The notes: generated by a model not told the origin, from the sequence alone. 46,741 nt of DNA from Bacteroidaceae bacterium (GCA_017541265.1 JAFXZK010000015.1:1-46741); one strand, 5' to 3'; shown: positions 1 to 9,990, counted from the stretch's first letter. Translations and numbers: made by a program.

Positions 1-3000
1 GAGTGGCGTGCAGATGTACGGTTCAGCTTTCCGTTGTTGTAGGAGTAGTGCAAACGTGTACTGCCTTCCACAAAGAAAAGGTTCTCGTACCTAACTTGCC
101 CATCTAAGCACCCAACTTCAGATGTCTTCACCTGAACACGGAAGCCATAGATACTGCCGATGGCAATGTACGCTTCACAAGTGCGCATTGAGTTGGCTAT
201 GCTGAACAACTTTTCTCCAAGTGCTTTTGCCTTGTCGTCTGCCGTTAGGGGCTTGCCTTCTTTGTTGACTGTCGGCATCGTGAATCCGTCAATCACGAGG
301 TCATTCACCACATTGCCCTCAGAATCTAAGCGACGCGCCTTGTTAAACTTGGCGAGGTCGGCCTTTGCTTCTGCGATGTTGCGCACATGGCACTCGTTTT
401 CGGTTTTGAGATTCTGCATCTTCTCTTCCTGCTCTCGCTGGTCACGGAGATAGCTCTTGCGCTCACCCTCCAGGCTGCCGATGCGCTTTTCAAGTTTGGC
501 ACGCTCAAGCAAGTCGGTGTTGCCACTCAGGATAGCCATGTATTCGGCGAAGTTCATGCCGTTCTCGTCCATTGCACCCTCGTCGATTGTTCGGATGCCC
601 AACTGTCCACGCTTCAACTGGCGTATGAACATCTGTTTATTGTTGAGAAGATTGAACTTGTAGCTATCCAGACTCCTCTCGACTGCGTAAACAATGACAT
701 CCACCTTATTGCCTGCATAAAGCTTCGCCACTTCGTTACCCTTGCGGATTGCCCTACCCTCTCGTTGTTCAAGGTCGGACGGACGCCACGGAGTATCGAG
801 GTGATGAACCGCAACAACCCTCTGCTGGGCATTGACACCAGTACCAAGCATCTGAGTACTACCAAACACAACCCTTACTTTTCCTTCGTTCAGTGCTGCA
901 ATCAGTCGCTGCTTGGCCCTGTCGCACTTGCATTCCTGAATAAAGCGTATCTCATTGGCGGGGATGCCATACTCCCGCACCAGCTTGTGCTTAATCTCGG
1001 AATAGACACTCCAGGCATCATTGTTCTGCCATGTTGAGAGGTCGGAGAAGATAAGCTGTGTGCCTTTCTGTGCATCGTACCTGTCGTAATACTCTTTGAC
1101 GAGTGCTGCACATCGGCTTGCCTTATTTCTCGGATGGTCGCCATACGAGGGGTCAATAAGGCGCATATCAAGGCTCATCTTCCTTGCCATATCAGTTGCA
1201 TACAACATCTTGGCCATCTCCATCTTCTTCCGTCGGTCAGGGTCGTCAGGCATCGGTATGCCTATAACCCTAAAGTCTCCTGATTTTGCAAACTCCATTA
1301 GACGCAGGATGAACTCTTCCTGATCTGGCGTTGGCTTGATGTTCAGCAGCATTGGGTGCTTTGCCGGACGCTCGATGCCAACATCCTCTGCTGTGCGGAA
1401 GTCTGTTATCTCATTGTAGAACATTGCAAGCTCCGGCACCTTGATAAAGTAGCGGAATCGTTCTTTCAGGATAATGGCGTTTGTTATCGAGAACTCAAAT
1501 TCGCTACTTTTCTTTGTAAAAATGGCTGCCCATGCGTCGAAGCAACCGATATTCTGCTTCGCCAAGGCTCTCGGACGGAGATATTTGAACAGGCAATACA
1601 ACTCTGTCAAGCTGTTTGTGACAGTCGTGCCGCTGAGGAAGGTAGCCCCGAGGTCCCTCTGTGTACGCTTCTGAATGGTGCGGATAGCCATAAGCAGGTT
1701 AAATGCACGCTTGCTGCCTTCGGGATTTCCGATGCCTGCCACACGGTCGTGACGGGTTGTGAATTGCAAGTTCTTGAAGATATGACTTTCGTCCACAAAG
1801 ATATGGTCGATACCGAGAAGGCCGAAGTCCACAATGTTATCGGCACGCTTTCTTAAAGACTGTTGGAGTTTCTGAATTTTCACGGCAACGCTTTTTTTGC
1901 GAATCTCCAACCCTCTGCGCATCTTCTTACTTACATCCCATCCCCATGTGCTCATTGCTTCAAGGCTGTCTTCCACTTCCTGCAACTCGTCTTTCAGTTG
2001 TTCCAGTTGGATTACCTCGCTCTGCGGAATACGGCCAAACTGGTCGTGCGACATGATTATACAATCATAATCGTTGTTCTTTGCATTGTTCAGGAACTCC
2101 ACGCGCTGACTGCCGGCATAGTCGCTCTCCTTTGCGAACAATATATTTGCTTGTGGATAAGCTGTGCGATATGTCTCTGCAATGGCACTGACATTCGCCT
2201 TCATGCCGATAATCATTGGCTTGTGGCACAGGCCAAGACGCTTCATTTCGTGAGCGGCAATGCACATAATGAGGGTCTTTCCGCTGCCGACCTCATGGTC
2301 GCAGATGCCCCCACCATTCAGCAACAGCATCCATACACAATCCTTCTGACTGCCGTAGATGTGTTCTATGCCATACTTCTTCTTTAGCCCGTCCATATCT
2401 ATGCCAGGGAATGTCTGATGGCTTCCGTCATATCGCGGCTTGACGAAACAATTAAATCTGCGATTGTAGGCAGCGGCAAGGTCGTCACGGAAATCTTTCG
2501 GCTGACGCTGGAGCCAATCGACAAACCCTTGACGTATCTCTTCAATCTTCGCGTTTGCCAACTGCGTCTTCTCCGCATCCTCTATCTTGATGTAATCGCC
2601 ATCGTCATCCGTCATCTTTTCGCCTTTCTCGTTGCGCTTGTACTTCATCATCTTGGGACAAGTATTATGAAGGGCATGTACCAATAGCTCCATACCGTAG
2701 TAGTCGTTGCTGGCTTCACTGCTTACACAAAACTGTGTCCAGATCTTTTCATTGCCACGATGCACATCTGCTGCATATTGGTCGAGCAAAGGCTGATACT
2801 TCACGGTCACTTCTGCTTTCGCATCGGGCATTGAAAAGAACTCCGAGGCAAACTTCTCATACACCTTCGTACTTATCCAGCGTTCTCCGAGATTAAAGTC
2901 AAGGTCGTCGAATGGGATAGGTGTTGGGATGGCAGCTTCCAAGGCACTGATGGAGCGTTGAACAAGTTCGTTGCCGTCACCCTTTCTCTTGATGCGCTCA

Positions 3001-4655
3001 AGCTTCTCGATTACGTTCCCACTGACAAAGCGAGCCTTTATCTCATATTCCCCATTTAGGGGGTTATAAAATACTTCGTCGCTCAAAGCATCCAGCAGTT
3101 CTTCTGGTGTCATCCCTGTAAGTCCAGCCATATAACCGAGCCTTGGTTCTCCGTACTCATTCAGTGATGCAGCAAGTGCCTCCTGTGCCGTGTCGCAATG
3201 GTTCAGTTCTTCCGTTGCAAAAGCAATAGGCTTCAGCATAATGTCGGCTTTCACATAGCGGAAATCCACCTTACGCTCAATAGCCAACACTTCTGTTACA
3301 TTCAGCCGCTTTGCAACCTGACGGTTGTCTTCGTTGTTCAGGTCGCCATACTTATTTGTGTAGGCATCGTAAAGGGTGTTAAGCTTCTTTCGCAATGCAG
3401 GTTTCTCTTTTCGTTCTGTTGCTTCCTTTTCGTACAGCTCCGTATAGACTTTGCACAGTTCCATCAGTTTCATCTCCTGCCCGGTGTAATGTTGCTTCTT
3501 GCCATTGCTCCGCGATACTGCGGCACCGTGATTGCCGCCTTTGTGGAAGAGGTCAACATCAACATTCGCTGCAATGTCTTTTGCAAGAACGATGCCCATA
3601 TCCCTTGCAATGCCGCTCACGCCGTCACGATGCTCATAGACGAAGCCAGGCTTGCCGTATGGGTCTGTATCAATCTTCTTATCGGTGGCAATAACATGAT
3701 CGGGGTACACCGTAAAGTAGAGGTTGGTCGGGCAGTCGCTATCGTCGTATGTTGTCAGCAGCAGCGATTCATCGGGAGTTAGCGATGTCCTACCGTTGCA
3801 CTTCTGCAACACCAACAAGTCTGTGCCTACTTCCGTGTCTGCATCTTTGAAGAGGTTGTTAGCCAATCGCAGAGCACTTACCAGTTTTGCGTTCTTCAAT
3901 GCTTCACGCAGTTGCCCCATATCGCGGTTGAGATAGTTCGACGTGATGATGTATGCCAGGATGCCACCGTTACGGAGACAGTCAAGTCCCTTCAGCACAT
4001 AGTAGCGGTGTATCATCTTTGCTGCCTCTCTCCGTACAGCGTCGTCGCTATTGGTGTATGCGGGGTCGAACACGCTGATATTGCCAAAGGGGACATTGGT
4101 CGTAACAAGGTCAAAGCGTCCCAGGTCACTTGCAGGGATAGTCTCAAAGCCCTTGCCAATAACCTTTACAAAACGTGTAAATGGCAATGCTTTCATAGAA
4201 CGGTCAAGAAGGAGAGAAGTTAAAACATCCTTTTCGTAGGCGACTACTTCATCCCCATCAATGCCAACCTGCAAAAATGAACCACTGCCAGCAGCAGGGT
4301 CAAGGATATGCTTGCTGTCAATGTGAGCATGGATAAGCGCATCCTGTATTTTGTCCGGAATGGCTTTCGGCGTATAGTACGCCGTGAGCGTGCTTTCCTT
4401 CACGCTTTGCATCCAAGCCTTGAACTCGCGCTCGTCGCTACTCTCATCTTTCAAAAGCTGATGAAGCATGATTGTGTCAAAGAAACAATCAATGTCGCTC
4501 TTCGTCCATGCTGCCGTATCGAGAGGGTTAAGGACAAAGTTCAACCCTCCAAAGCCTGTGTACTTCCTGAGTATGTCAATGTCATACTCGCTCGTTGATG
4601 TTAAAGCGTGGCGCAATGCCTCAATGTTGTCACGAAGTCTTTGTAATTTACTCAT
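1..4655 (-). CDS. N6-adenine methylase / SNF2-type helicase fusion (DarB-like), 3' end beyond window
   Basis: The frame is open from an ATG at 4655 to the left edge, so at least 1551 residues are present and the C terminus is missing. An N-terminal class I SAM methyltransferase is visible: motif I LDPAAGSG (D119) and a catalytic-type N-V-P-F-G at about 187-191. A superfamily II helicase follows, with Walker A EVGSGKT (K793), a DESH box (D955) and a late motif ending REGRAIRKGN. The same architecture is known in phages and conjugative elements, including P1 DarB and the 'N12 class' methylases, where it is linked to protecting incoming DNA from restriction. Its start overlaps the stop of the upstream gene (ATGA), so it is translated as part of the early operon. 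The antirestriction role is inferred; the domain calls are strong. Confidence 0.9.
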   Translation of the reverse strand, partial: MSKLQRLRDNIEALRHALTSTSEYDIDILRKYTGFGGLNFVLNPLDTAAWTKSDIDCFFDTIMLHQLLKDESSDEREFKAWMQSVKESTLTAYYTPKAIPDKIQDALIHAHIDSKHILDPAAGSGSFLQVGIDGDEVVAYEKDVLTSLLLDRSMKALPFTRFVKVIGKGFETIPASDLGRFDLVTTNVPFGNISVFDPAYTNSDDAVRREAAKMIHRYYVLKGLDCLRNGGILAYIITSNYLNRDMGQLREALKNAKLVSALRLANNLFKDADTEVGTDLLVLQKCNGRTSLTPDESLLLTTYDDSDCPTNLYFTVYPDHVIATDKKIDTDPYGKPGFVYEHRDGVSGIARDMGIVLAKDIAANVDVDLFHKGGNHGAAVSRSNGKKQHYTGQEMKLMELCKVYTELYEKEATERKEKPALRKKLNTLYDAYTNKYGDLNNEDNRQVAKRLNVTEVLAIERKVDFRYVKADIMLKPIAFATEELNHCDTAQEALAASLNEYGEPRLGYMAGLTGMTPEELLDALSDEVFYNPLNGEYEIKARFVSGNVIEKLERIKRKGDGNELVQRSISALEAAIPTPIPFDDLDFNLGERWISTKVYEKFASEFFSMPDAKAEVTVKYQPLLDQYAADVHRGNEKIWTQFCVSSEASNDYYGMELLVHALHNTCPKMMKYKRNEKGEKMTDDDGDYIKIEDAEKTQLANAKIEEIRQGFVDWLQRQPKDFRDDLAAAYNRRFNCFVKPRYDGSHQTFPGIDMDGLKKKYGIEHIYGSQKDCVWMLLLNGGGICDHEVGSGKTLIMCIAAHEMKRLGLCHKPMIIGMKANVSAIAETYRTAYPQANILFAKESDYAGSQRVEFLNNAKNNDYDCIIMSHDQFGRIPQSEVIQLEQLKDELQEVEDSLEAMSTWGWDVSKKMRRGLEIRKKSVAVKIQKLQQSLRKRADNIVDFGLLGIDHIFVDESHIFKNLQFTTRHDRVAGIGNPEGSKRAFNLLMAIRTIQKRTQRDLGATFLSGTTVTNSLTELYCLFKYLRPRALAKQNIGCFDAWAAIFTKKSSEFEFSITNAIILKERFRYFIKVPELAMFYNEITDFRTAEDVGIERPAKHPMLLNIKPTPDQEEFILRLMEFAKSGDFRVIGIPMPDDPDRRKKMEMAKMLYATDMARKMSLDMRLIDPSYGDHPRNKASRCAALVKEYYDRYDAQKGTQLIFSDLSTWQNNDAWSVYSEIKHKLVREYGIPANEIRFIQECKCDRAKQRLIAALNEGKVRVVFGSTQMLGTGVNAQQRVVAVHHLDTPWRPSDLEQREGRAIRKGNEVAKLYAGNKVDVIVYAVERSLDSYKFNLLNNKQMFIRQLKRGQLGIRTIDEGAMDENGMNFAEYMAILSGNTDLLERAKLEKRIGSLEGERKSYLRDQREQEEKMQNLKTENECHVRNIAEAKADLAKFNKARRLDSEGNVVNDLVIDGFTMPTVNKEGKPLTADDKAKALGEKLFSIANSMRTCEAYIAIGSIYGFRVQVKTSEVGCLDGQVRYENLFFVEGSTRLHYSYNNGKLNRTSARH

Positions 4656-4939
4656 ACTTTCTGTAATTTGTTATACTTTTTATCAAGGTTTTGGAATCTC
4701 TGCATCGTTGCTGTCTCGTTGACGAAATTGTCCCAGCCGCAGGCATGGAATTGTTGGGCTGCTACATGGAGGTCGATAACCCCTGCGACATAATCCCAAT
4801 AGAGGGCTTCGTCTGTTGTCAGGACATTCAACGTACCCTTCGGTGTCCGGCTTGGGTTATCAACCCACGGACAGCCAACGGCTCTTAACTTCTCGCGCCG
4901 CTCTTTGTATCGGCGTAACAATTTAGTTTGTTCTTTCAT
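4652..4939 (-). CDS. Hypothetical protein, 95 aa
   Basis: A 95-residue protein with a basic N terminus (KLLRRYKERREKLR) and a more acidic, aromatic middle. I do not recognise the family. Its ATG overlaps the upstream stop and its own stop overlaps the ATG of the methylase-helicase, both as ATGA. This coupling supports it as a real operon member, possibly a partner of the large enzyme. Confidence 0.7.
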   Translation of the reverse strand: MKEQTKLLRRYKERREKLRAVGCPWVDNPSRTPKGTLNVLTTDEALYWDYVAGVIDLHVAAQQFHACGWDNFVNETATMQRFQNLDKKYNKLQKV

Positions 4940-5241
4940 AATTCACAGTATTTGTTTAACTCACATTCTTGCGTATGGATGTTTATATCCGCTCCTTGGG
5001 TCTGACCATTCCGCTTCCATTCTTTGAACATTTGGCGGGCATAGTCATTGCGGCATCCCTCATAGTCTTCTCGGAGACATTCTTTGTCATATTGGCTTGG
5101 GTCAAAGTTGTCATCCAGCCTTTCCCGAATCATTTTACATACGGCACGGACAAGCGGCTTACGCTCTGTAAACACACCCATCAGCACCAAAGAGCCTGTT
5201 GAGAGCCATTGGTCGCCCTCATAAAGAAGTGTTGCTGTCAT
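4936..5241 (-). CDS. Hypothetical protein, 101 aa
   Basis: Family not recognised; acidic and charged, with a Cys-containing C terminus. The frame is open further upstream, to 5313, but that longer form would overlap the preceding gene by about 60 nt. The internal ATG at 5241 gives MTATLLYEGD and begins 13 nt after the upstream stop, so I chose it. It is coupled to the downstream gene by an ATGA overlap. Confidence 0.65.
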   Translation of the reverse strand: MTATLLYEGDQWLSTGSLVLMGVFTERKPLVRAVCKMIRERLDDNFDPSQYDKECLREDYEGCRNDYARQMFKEWKRNGQTQGADINIHTQECELNKYCEL

Positions 5242-5254
5242 AGTAGTATATCGT

Positions 5255-5518
5255 TTAGTTATCGTTAATTCCCCACAGGGCTTGCTTCTTTCCATGTCTG
5301 TCGTAATACTCACCAGTCTTCAGTGGCTTGAAGATGTGGCCGCCATGTTTCTTTACCCACTTGCGGAACTCACGCCGACCGCAAGTCCAATAGGCACCGG
5401 TCTCATAAACCCTTGCCCGTTTGTCGTGCATATTGTGGAACACGTTGAATGTTCTACCATACTTCACGACCGAAGCGTGCATCAGATTCTTCTGCCAGTA
5501 TTCTTCCTTCTTGTTCAT
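5255..5518 (-). CDS. Hypothetical protein, 87 aa
   Basis: A small basic protein rich in aromatic residues and His (for example FNVFHNMHDKRAR and WTCGRREFRKWVKKHGGHIF), possibly a nucleic-acid binder. No family is recognised. ATG at 5518, followed 13 nt after its stop by the next gene in the same direction. Confidence 0.6.
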   Translation of the reverse strand: MNKKEEYWQKNLMHASVVKYGRTFNVFHNMHDKRARVYETGAYWTCGRREFRKWVKKHGGHIFKPLKTGEYYDRHGKKQALWGINDN

Positions 5519-5611
5519 AATCGTAAAATTTGGTTTTGGTTAAACAATTCTTCTTTGCTCCCGCAGTGCCATCAAAGGCATAGGCTCATGGCCGCTGCGG
5601 GATAAGGCAGG

Positions 5612-5806
5612 TTAATGATTCCCTTCTACTTCGATAACCTCATGCGATATGCCAATGAGGTTTAACAACTCGCTTGCTCGCTTTGCTTCTGCATCGTCCA
5701 TCTTCAAGCAGAGTGTCTTGTCTGCTATGAACCGAGTCGGCCTGAGCCTATACAGGTACTTCGTGCAGTTCTCTCTGGTGTCCCAAATCTTGATTGTCTT
5801 TGCCAT
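5612..5806 (-). CDS. Hypothetical protein, 64 aa
   Basis: MAKTIKIWDTREN start at ATG 5806. An in-frame GTG two codons upstream is less likely because it overlaps the previous stop. The predicted product is a short alpha/beta protein ending in an acidic tail. Function unknown; it is supported by position in the operon and by the 2-nt gap to the upstream stop. Confidence 0.6.
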   Translation of the reverse strand: MAKTIKIWDTRENCTKYLYRLRPTRFIADKTLCLKMDDAEAKRASELLNLIGISHEVIEVEGNH

Positions 5807-5808
5807 AG

Positions 5809-6240
5809 TCACTTCTTCTTCGGTTCCTTATAGTAGCATGTCACTTTCAGTCCGTCGCGAGCCATGTACTTAGCCAGCGTCAGCATGTCCTTGTAGTAGA
5901 TGTTCAGCCGGATGTTCTTCAGCTTGCCGTTCAGGATATACTCGAACACGTTACCTTCTTTTCTGTTTTTGATAACGCTCTTCAGGTGCGCCTCGTCAAT
6001 CAGAACGGACTGAAGACTGTGTACCCACGGACGCTCGGAGTCATCGGGATGCTTCTGCTTGTAGATGTGCAGGAAGATGGCCATGCAGTTGCCGTCGCGG
6101 ATTTGTATGGGGTATCTGTTGTACACCACACAGCCCTTCTCGTCCTTCACCTCGACATACTTGCCGTCACTATTCTTCTCTCTCTTTGCCTGGCACAGCG
6201 TCAGTCTTCCGATAGTTGTTCCATTGTACTGTATTGCCAT
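5809..6240 (-). CDS. Hypothetical protein, 143 aa
   Basis: A 143-residue soluble protein with a basic C terminus (YYKEPKKK). Alternating hydrophobic and polar residues suggest a mainly beta N-terminal half. No family is recognised. It sits 4 nt from the preceding stop in the minus-strand early operon. Confidence 0.65.
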   Translation of the reverse strand: MAIQYNGTTIGRLTLCQAKREKNSDGKYVEVKDEKGCVVYNRYPIQIRDGNCMAIFLHIYKQKHPDDSERPWVHSLQSVLIDEAHLKSVIKNRKEGNVFEYILNGKLKNIRLNIYYKDMLTLAKYMARDGLKVTCYYKEPKKK

Positions 6241-6244
6241 AGTT

Positions 6245-6526
6245 TCACTTCTTTTTAGGTGGATATAAAATTCTTTTCAGTTTATTCAGGGCCTCGCTCT
6301 TGGTGGCACCTAAAACGGCGGGGTTAATGTCGCCGTCCTTGTTGATGATTTCAGCGCAAGCCCAGCGGATAAGGTGGTTCTTTGTGGCAGGCCATACCTT
6401 CTGGTAGTGGCGTGCCTCCTTCGCGGTGTCAAACACGTCGGCAAAGGCAGGTTCATCGGCAAAGTCCGGGTCGTATAGTTCGACCCAGACTTCAATTTCG
6501 TAGTCTCTGTAATTGATGCGTGCCAT
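6245..6526 (-). CDS. Hypothetical protein, 93 aa
   Basis: Starts MARINYRDYEIEVWVELYD. The N-terminal half is acidic and the C terminus basic (LKRILYPPKKK). The tail resembles that of the next gene (both end PKKK), possibly by chance. Function unknown. Confidence 0.65.
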   Translation of the reverse strand: MARINYRDYEIEVWVELYDPDFADEPAFADVFDTAKEARHYQKVWPATKNHLIRWACAEIINKDGDINPAVLGATKSEALNKLKRILYPPKKK

Positions 6527-6536
6527 ATCATAAAGT

Positions 6537-6776
6537 TTACAAACCTTTTAGCCAGTCGGCCATGTCGCCCTCGTTCTCCCACCAGCCTTCGCCCAGGCCA
6601 TTCTCACTGCCGTACTCTTCCAGCAGGTCTATGACCTTATCGCAGTTCACAGTCTGCTCCGTAGGCACGAGGTGCATATTATAGCTCTTGTCGATTTCCG
6701 CTTGGAGGATAGCCATATCATCCTCGTCCATGTTTTCTCGCACATACTTTAGTGCCGCTTTCTGTTTCTTGGTCAT
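6537..6776 (-). CDS. Hypothetical acidic protein, 79 aa
   Basis: A strongly acidic 79-residue protein ending GWWENEGDMADWLKGL. Its ATG overlaps the stop of ligA as ATGA, so it is translationally coupled to the ligase. Such acidity would fit a DNA-mimic or a ligase partner, but nothing in the sequence proves either. Confidence 0.65.
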   Translation of the reverse strand: MTKKQKAALKYVRENMDEDDMAILQAEIDKSYNMHLVPTEQTVNCDKVIDLLEEYGSENGLGEGWWENEGDMADWLKGL

Positions 6777-8857
6777 TGTCCAATCATCTTTAGGAATTGC
6801 TCTTCGTTGATAATCTCGATGCCGAGTTGTTCGGCCTTCTCGCGCTTGGCTGGCCCCATATTGTCGCCGGCAAGGATGTAGTTCGTATTCTTCGATACGC
6901 TGCTGCCGTTCTTGCCGCCATACTGCTCAATCATGGCTCTGTACTCATCGCGGCTGTGCTGCTCGAACACGCCACTGATAACGATTGTCAGACCAGCGAG
7001 AGGCTTTTGTGTTGTGCCTGATGGATGGGCTATCTTCTCTTCCATCTGCAACCCAATAGCCTGCAATCGGCTCAACAGTTCCAAGTTCTCTTTGTCAGAG
7101 AACCATTGACTAAGGCTTGTGGCAGTATTCTCTCCCACCCCGTCTATCTGCATAAGTTGTTCTGGGCAGGCGGTGGCAATGGCAACGAGCGTGTTGATGC
7201 TGCCGTAGTGCTTTAGCAGCAGCTTGGCTGTGCTTGCTCCGACATAGCGGATGCCAAGAGCAAAGAGGACGCGGTGCGCAGGAACGCTCTTGCTTTCCGT
7301 TCTGGAGAGGATTATCCTTGTCGAGAAGAATGTCTCCAACTTTTCGGACTCGTAAATATCTGCAACGTCCTTGACAATGCCGTCGCCTATCCACTCTTCA
7401 ATCATCCTTGGGCCGACGCCTTGTATGTTCATAGCGTCGCGGCTTACGAAGTGCTCCAATCTTGCTTGCAGTTGTGCAGGACAACTCTCTCCGATGCAGT
7501 AGTGGTTGCTGCCGTCCTTTACTAACGGTGCGCCACATTCGGGGCAATACTTTGGATAGGCCACTTCCTTGAAGTCCTTTGTGGCGCATGGGTCAACACC
7601 GACAACTATCTTCGGGATAATCTCGCCGCCCTTCTCAACTTCAATCTGCCCGCCGATGGCAATGTGCATGTCGTGCAGGAAGTCGGCATTGTTGCCTGTC
7701 GCTTTCCTCACAAGCGTACCAGCCAGGGGGATGGGGTCGAAGTGAACGACTGGCGTCACCTGTCCTGTTCTTCCCACTTGGAAGGTCACGTCGCGGACGG
7801 TGGTTATCATCCTTTCGGCATTGAACTTATAGGCAATAGCCCACTTTGGAGCCTTGCTTGTTGAGCCACACAGACTGCGCTGGTGACGTGCCGCCACCTT
7901 GAACACGATGCCGTCAATGGGATAGTCCATCAGCGGACGGCGAAGTACGAAGTCATTGATGACATACTCCAAACGCTCCCTGTCGAAGCAGTCCGTGTCT
8001 ATGGTGCGGTTCCCGTTGCCGTCTTTGGCGCAATACCCTACATGGAAGCTCTGCGCAGTCGGCACGCCCTTACCAAAGAGATAGTTCATCAGGTCGCATT
8101 GGTCGTTTTCCCAGAACTCATGGTCATCTTTCACCATTGCAGGATTCTTTGGGATGCGGTACGTCGAAGTCACTTCATACAGATAGACATCCAGGCATCT
8201 TTCCCTTACCACACTGCTGCGAGTGCTCTTCAACGTACCTGCTGCGGCATTTCTTGGATTGGCAAAGGGTTCCTCTCCGTTAGCCTCGCGCTGTGCATTG
8301 AGCTTGGCAAAGCTTTTGAACGGCATCAGCACCTCTCCCCTTATCTCAAAGATGGGACAAGCCTTGATATTCGGCTCATTGATGACAAGCGGCACACGCT
8401 CTATCATCTTCACGTTCTCCGTCACATCATCGCCCTGCACACCGTCGCCACGGGTCACGGCTTGCGTCAGTCGGCCATACTTGTAGATAAGCGAGATGCT
8501 TAGTCCGTCGTACTTCGGTTCGTAGGCAATCGCCACATCTTCACCATTGACGGCCTTCACGCCTTCGTACCACTGGAGCAGTTCATCCACACTGTAAGCA
8601 TTGGCAAGTGACAGCATCGGCACTTGGTGCTTGACGTGCTTGAACTCCTGCTGCAAGTCACTACCTACACGCTTCGTTGGGCTGTCATCCGCCACCATTT
8701 CGGGGTACTGTCGTTCCAGTTCCTGAAGTTCTCGCATCATCGTATCAAACTCTTGGTCGCTCACTTCGCTAAAATGGTCCACATAGTAGCGATAGTTGTA
8801 ATGGTTGAGCTGTTTTGTCAGCTCTTCCATTCTCTGCTTTGCTTCTTGCTGATTCAT
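6773..8857 (-). CDS. ligA: NAD-dependent DNA ligase
   Basis: A full-length bacterial-type ligase of 694 residues (host enzymes are about 670). It seals nicks in duplex DNA using NAD+. Visible in order: an N-terminal Ia-type segment ending in YYVD-like residues, adenylation domain with the nucleotidyl Lys in PKYDGLS (K115), OB fold, a four-Cys zinc finger (CPECG then CIGESCPAQ), helix-hairpin-helix repeats (GVGPRMIEEW, GVGENTATSL) and a C-terminal BRCT domain. ATG at 8857; the stop overlaps the next gene. Within this operon it probably serves replication or repair of the circular element. It is an intact enzyme with no missing motif. Confidence 0.97.
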   Translation of the reverse strand: MNQQEAKQRMEELTKQLNHYNYRYYVDHFSEVSDQEFDTMMRELQELERQYPEMVADDSPTKRVGSDLQQEFKHVKHQVPMLSLANAYSVDELLQWYEGVKAVNGEDVAIAYEPKYDGLSISLIYKYGRLTQAVTRGDGVQGDDVTENVKMIERVPLVINEPNIKACPIFEIRGEVLMPFKSFAKLNAQREANGEEPFANPRNAAAGTLKSTRSSVVRERCLDVYLYEVTSTYRIPKNPAMVKDDHEFWENDQCDLMNYLFGKGVPTAQSFHVGYCAKDGNGNRTIDTDCFDRERLEYVINDFVLRRPLMDYPIDGIVFKVAARHQRSLCGSTSKAPKWAIAYKFNAERMITTVRDVTFQVGRTGQVTPVVHFDPIPLAGTLVRKATGNNADFLHDMHIAIGGQIEVEKGGEIIPKIVVGVDPCATKDFKEVAYPKYCPECGAPLVKDGSNHYCIGESCPAQLQARLEHFVSRDAMNIQGVGPRMIEEWIGDGIVKDVADIYESEKLETFFSTRIILSRTESKSVPAHRVLFALGIRYVGASTAKLLLKHYGSINTLVAIATACPEQLMQIDGVGENTATSLSQWFSDKENLELLSRLQAIGLQMEEKIAHPSGTTQKPLAGLTIVISGVFEQHSRDEYRAMIEQYGGKNGSSVSKNTNYILAGDNMGPAKREKAEQLGIEIINEEQFLKMIGQ

Positions 8858-8893
8858 TGTTTCATTGGGGTTAAATTGAACACTATTATTTCT

Positions 8894-9964
8894 TTATGCA
8901 GCAAATGCCGGCAGCATCTTGGGCAATTCCATAGACTTATAGATTTCATCATAGCGGCGCAGGATGTAGTTCGTTGCCCTTTGGATGTGGTCAATGACCA
9001 TCGGAATAAAATCATCCTTCTCGCGGATGGCCTTGCGCCAACTATCAACGTATGCCATGTGCTGTTCGTCAAGCAGCTTGCCAACGCCCAGCATACTGCA
9101 AACACAAGCAGATGTCAGTTCTGCAACAAATTCTTCCATAGCATAGTCCTCGTCGCCGAAATGACCGTCCTGCGTGCGCTTCAACTCCCTGGCGGTTGAG
9201 TGCGCCATTTCGTGAATGGCTGTTCCGTAGAACGCTTCGTCGCTTTGGAAGTTCTTGCGCAGCGGAAGTCTGATGCTGTCTTGCGACGGAGAGTAGAAAG
9301 CACTATTGCCGCCGAACTCAATCGGGCATCGCCACATGCCAGGCTGCATTATCATACGTTCCAGCACAGGGTCAATGACTGTCTGGTGGTACTCATGTCC
9401 CTCGACAGTAGTCATGGCTTCGTACTCTTCGGGGTACTGCACCTTGAAATCGGTTTGGTCTATGTTCCACACATAGTAGATGCGGAGCATAAAGTAGCGG
9501 CGGCACTGCTCTTGTTCCTCTTCGGGCAATTGCTCGTAGTCATAAAGTGACAGACTATTGCCGTCCTTGTCACGGAAGCGCGGCAGGAACTTAAACACAG
9601 GGAAAGACCGCTCACGAACCATCACAGGCAAGCCCTTCTTGTCGAAGATTGCATTGCCATTTTCGTCCAGTGCTGCATGAGCATTGAGCGACAGGCCGCT
9701 AAACTTCTTGTTTTCGTCCGTCATTTCGTTGAAGGTTAAAAAGTATTGCGTTTCGTAGCCATAGATGTTGCACAGAAGGCGCAGAAGGAAATGATTAACT
9801 CCCTGATAGGGTTTCGACTTGCGATATAGATTGCATGGAACTCCATTATTAGACGATACCCAGGGCTTCTGCCATGCGCTTGCTTCGCCCTTGTCAATGG
9901 CTGCGATGAAAAGTTCAGCGTACTTTTCTTTCATGCGGTCGGTCATTTGTGATAACTTTTTCAT
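8894..9964 (-). CDS. ArdC-like antirestriction protein (N-terminal ssDNA-binding domain plus zincin)
   Basis: 356 residues. The N terminus (MTDRMKEKYAELFIAAID..W..PW, then NLYRKSKPYQGVNHFLL) matches the ArdC ssDNA-binding domain. The C-terminal half has a metallopeptidase HEMAH motif (251-255) and a downstream E in EEFVAE, the zincin pattern of this family. ArdC proteins are delivered with or expressed early on plasmid and phage DNA and protect it from restriction. Its operon partners here are the methylase-helicase and ligase. Start: ATG at 9964, preceded by three tandem 10-bp units. Confidence 0.88.
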   Translation of the reverse strand: MKKLSQMTDRMKEKYAELFIAAIDKGEASAWQKPWVSSNNGVPCNLYRKSKPYQGVNHFLLRLLCNIYGYETQYFLTFNEMTDENKKFSGLSLNAHAALDENGNAIFDKKGLPVMVRERSFPVFKFLPRFRDKDGNSLSLYDYEQLPEEEQEQCRRYFMLRIYYVWNIDQTDFKVQYPEEYEAMTTVEGHEYHQTVIDPVLERMIMQPGMWRCPIEFGGNSAFYSPSQDSIRLPLRKNFQSDEAFYGTAIHEMAHSTARELKRTQDGHFGDEDYAMEEFVAELTSACVCSMLGVGKLLDEQHMAYVDSWRKAIREKDDFIPMVIDHIQRATNYILRRYDEIYKSMELPKMLPAFAA

Positions 9965-9990
9965 TTCTTAAAATTTTATTGGTTGTTGTG

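Noticed and set aside
9875-9895. Another GCCCTTG-type late promoter
   Set aside because: The match is antisense within the ArdC gene and lacks a properly spaced -7 box.
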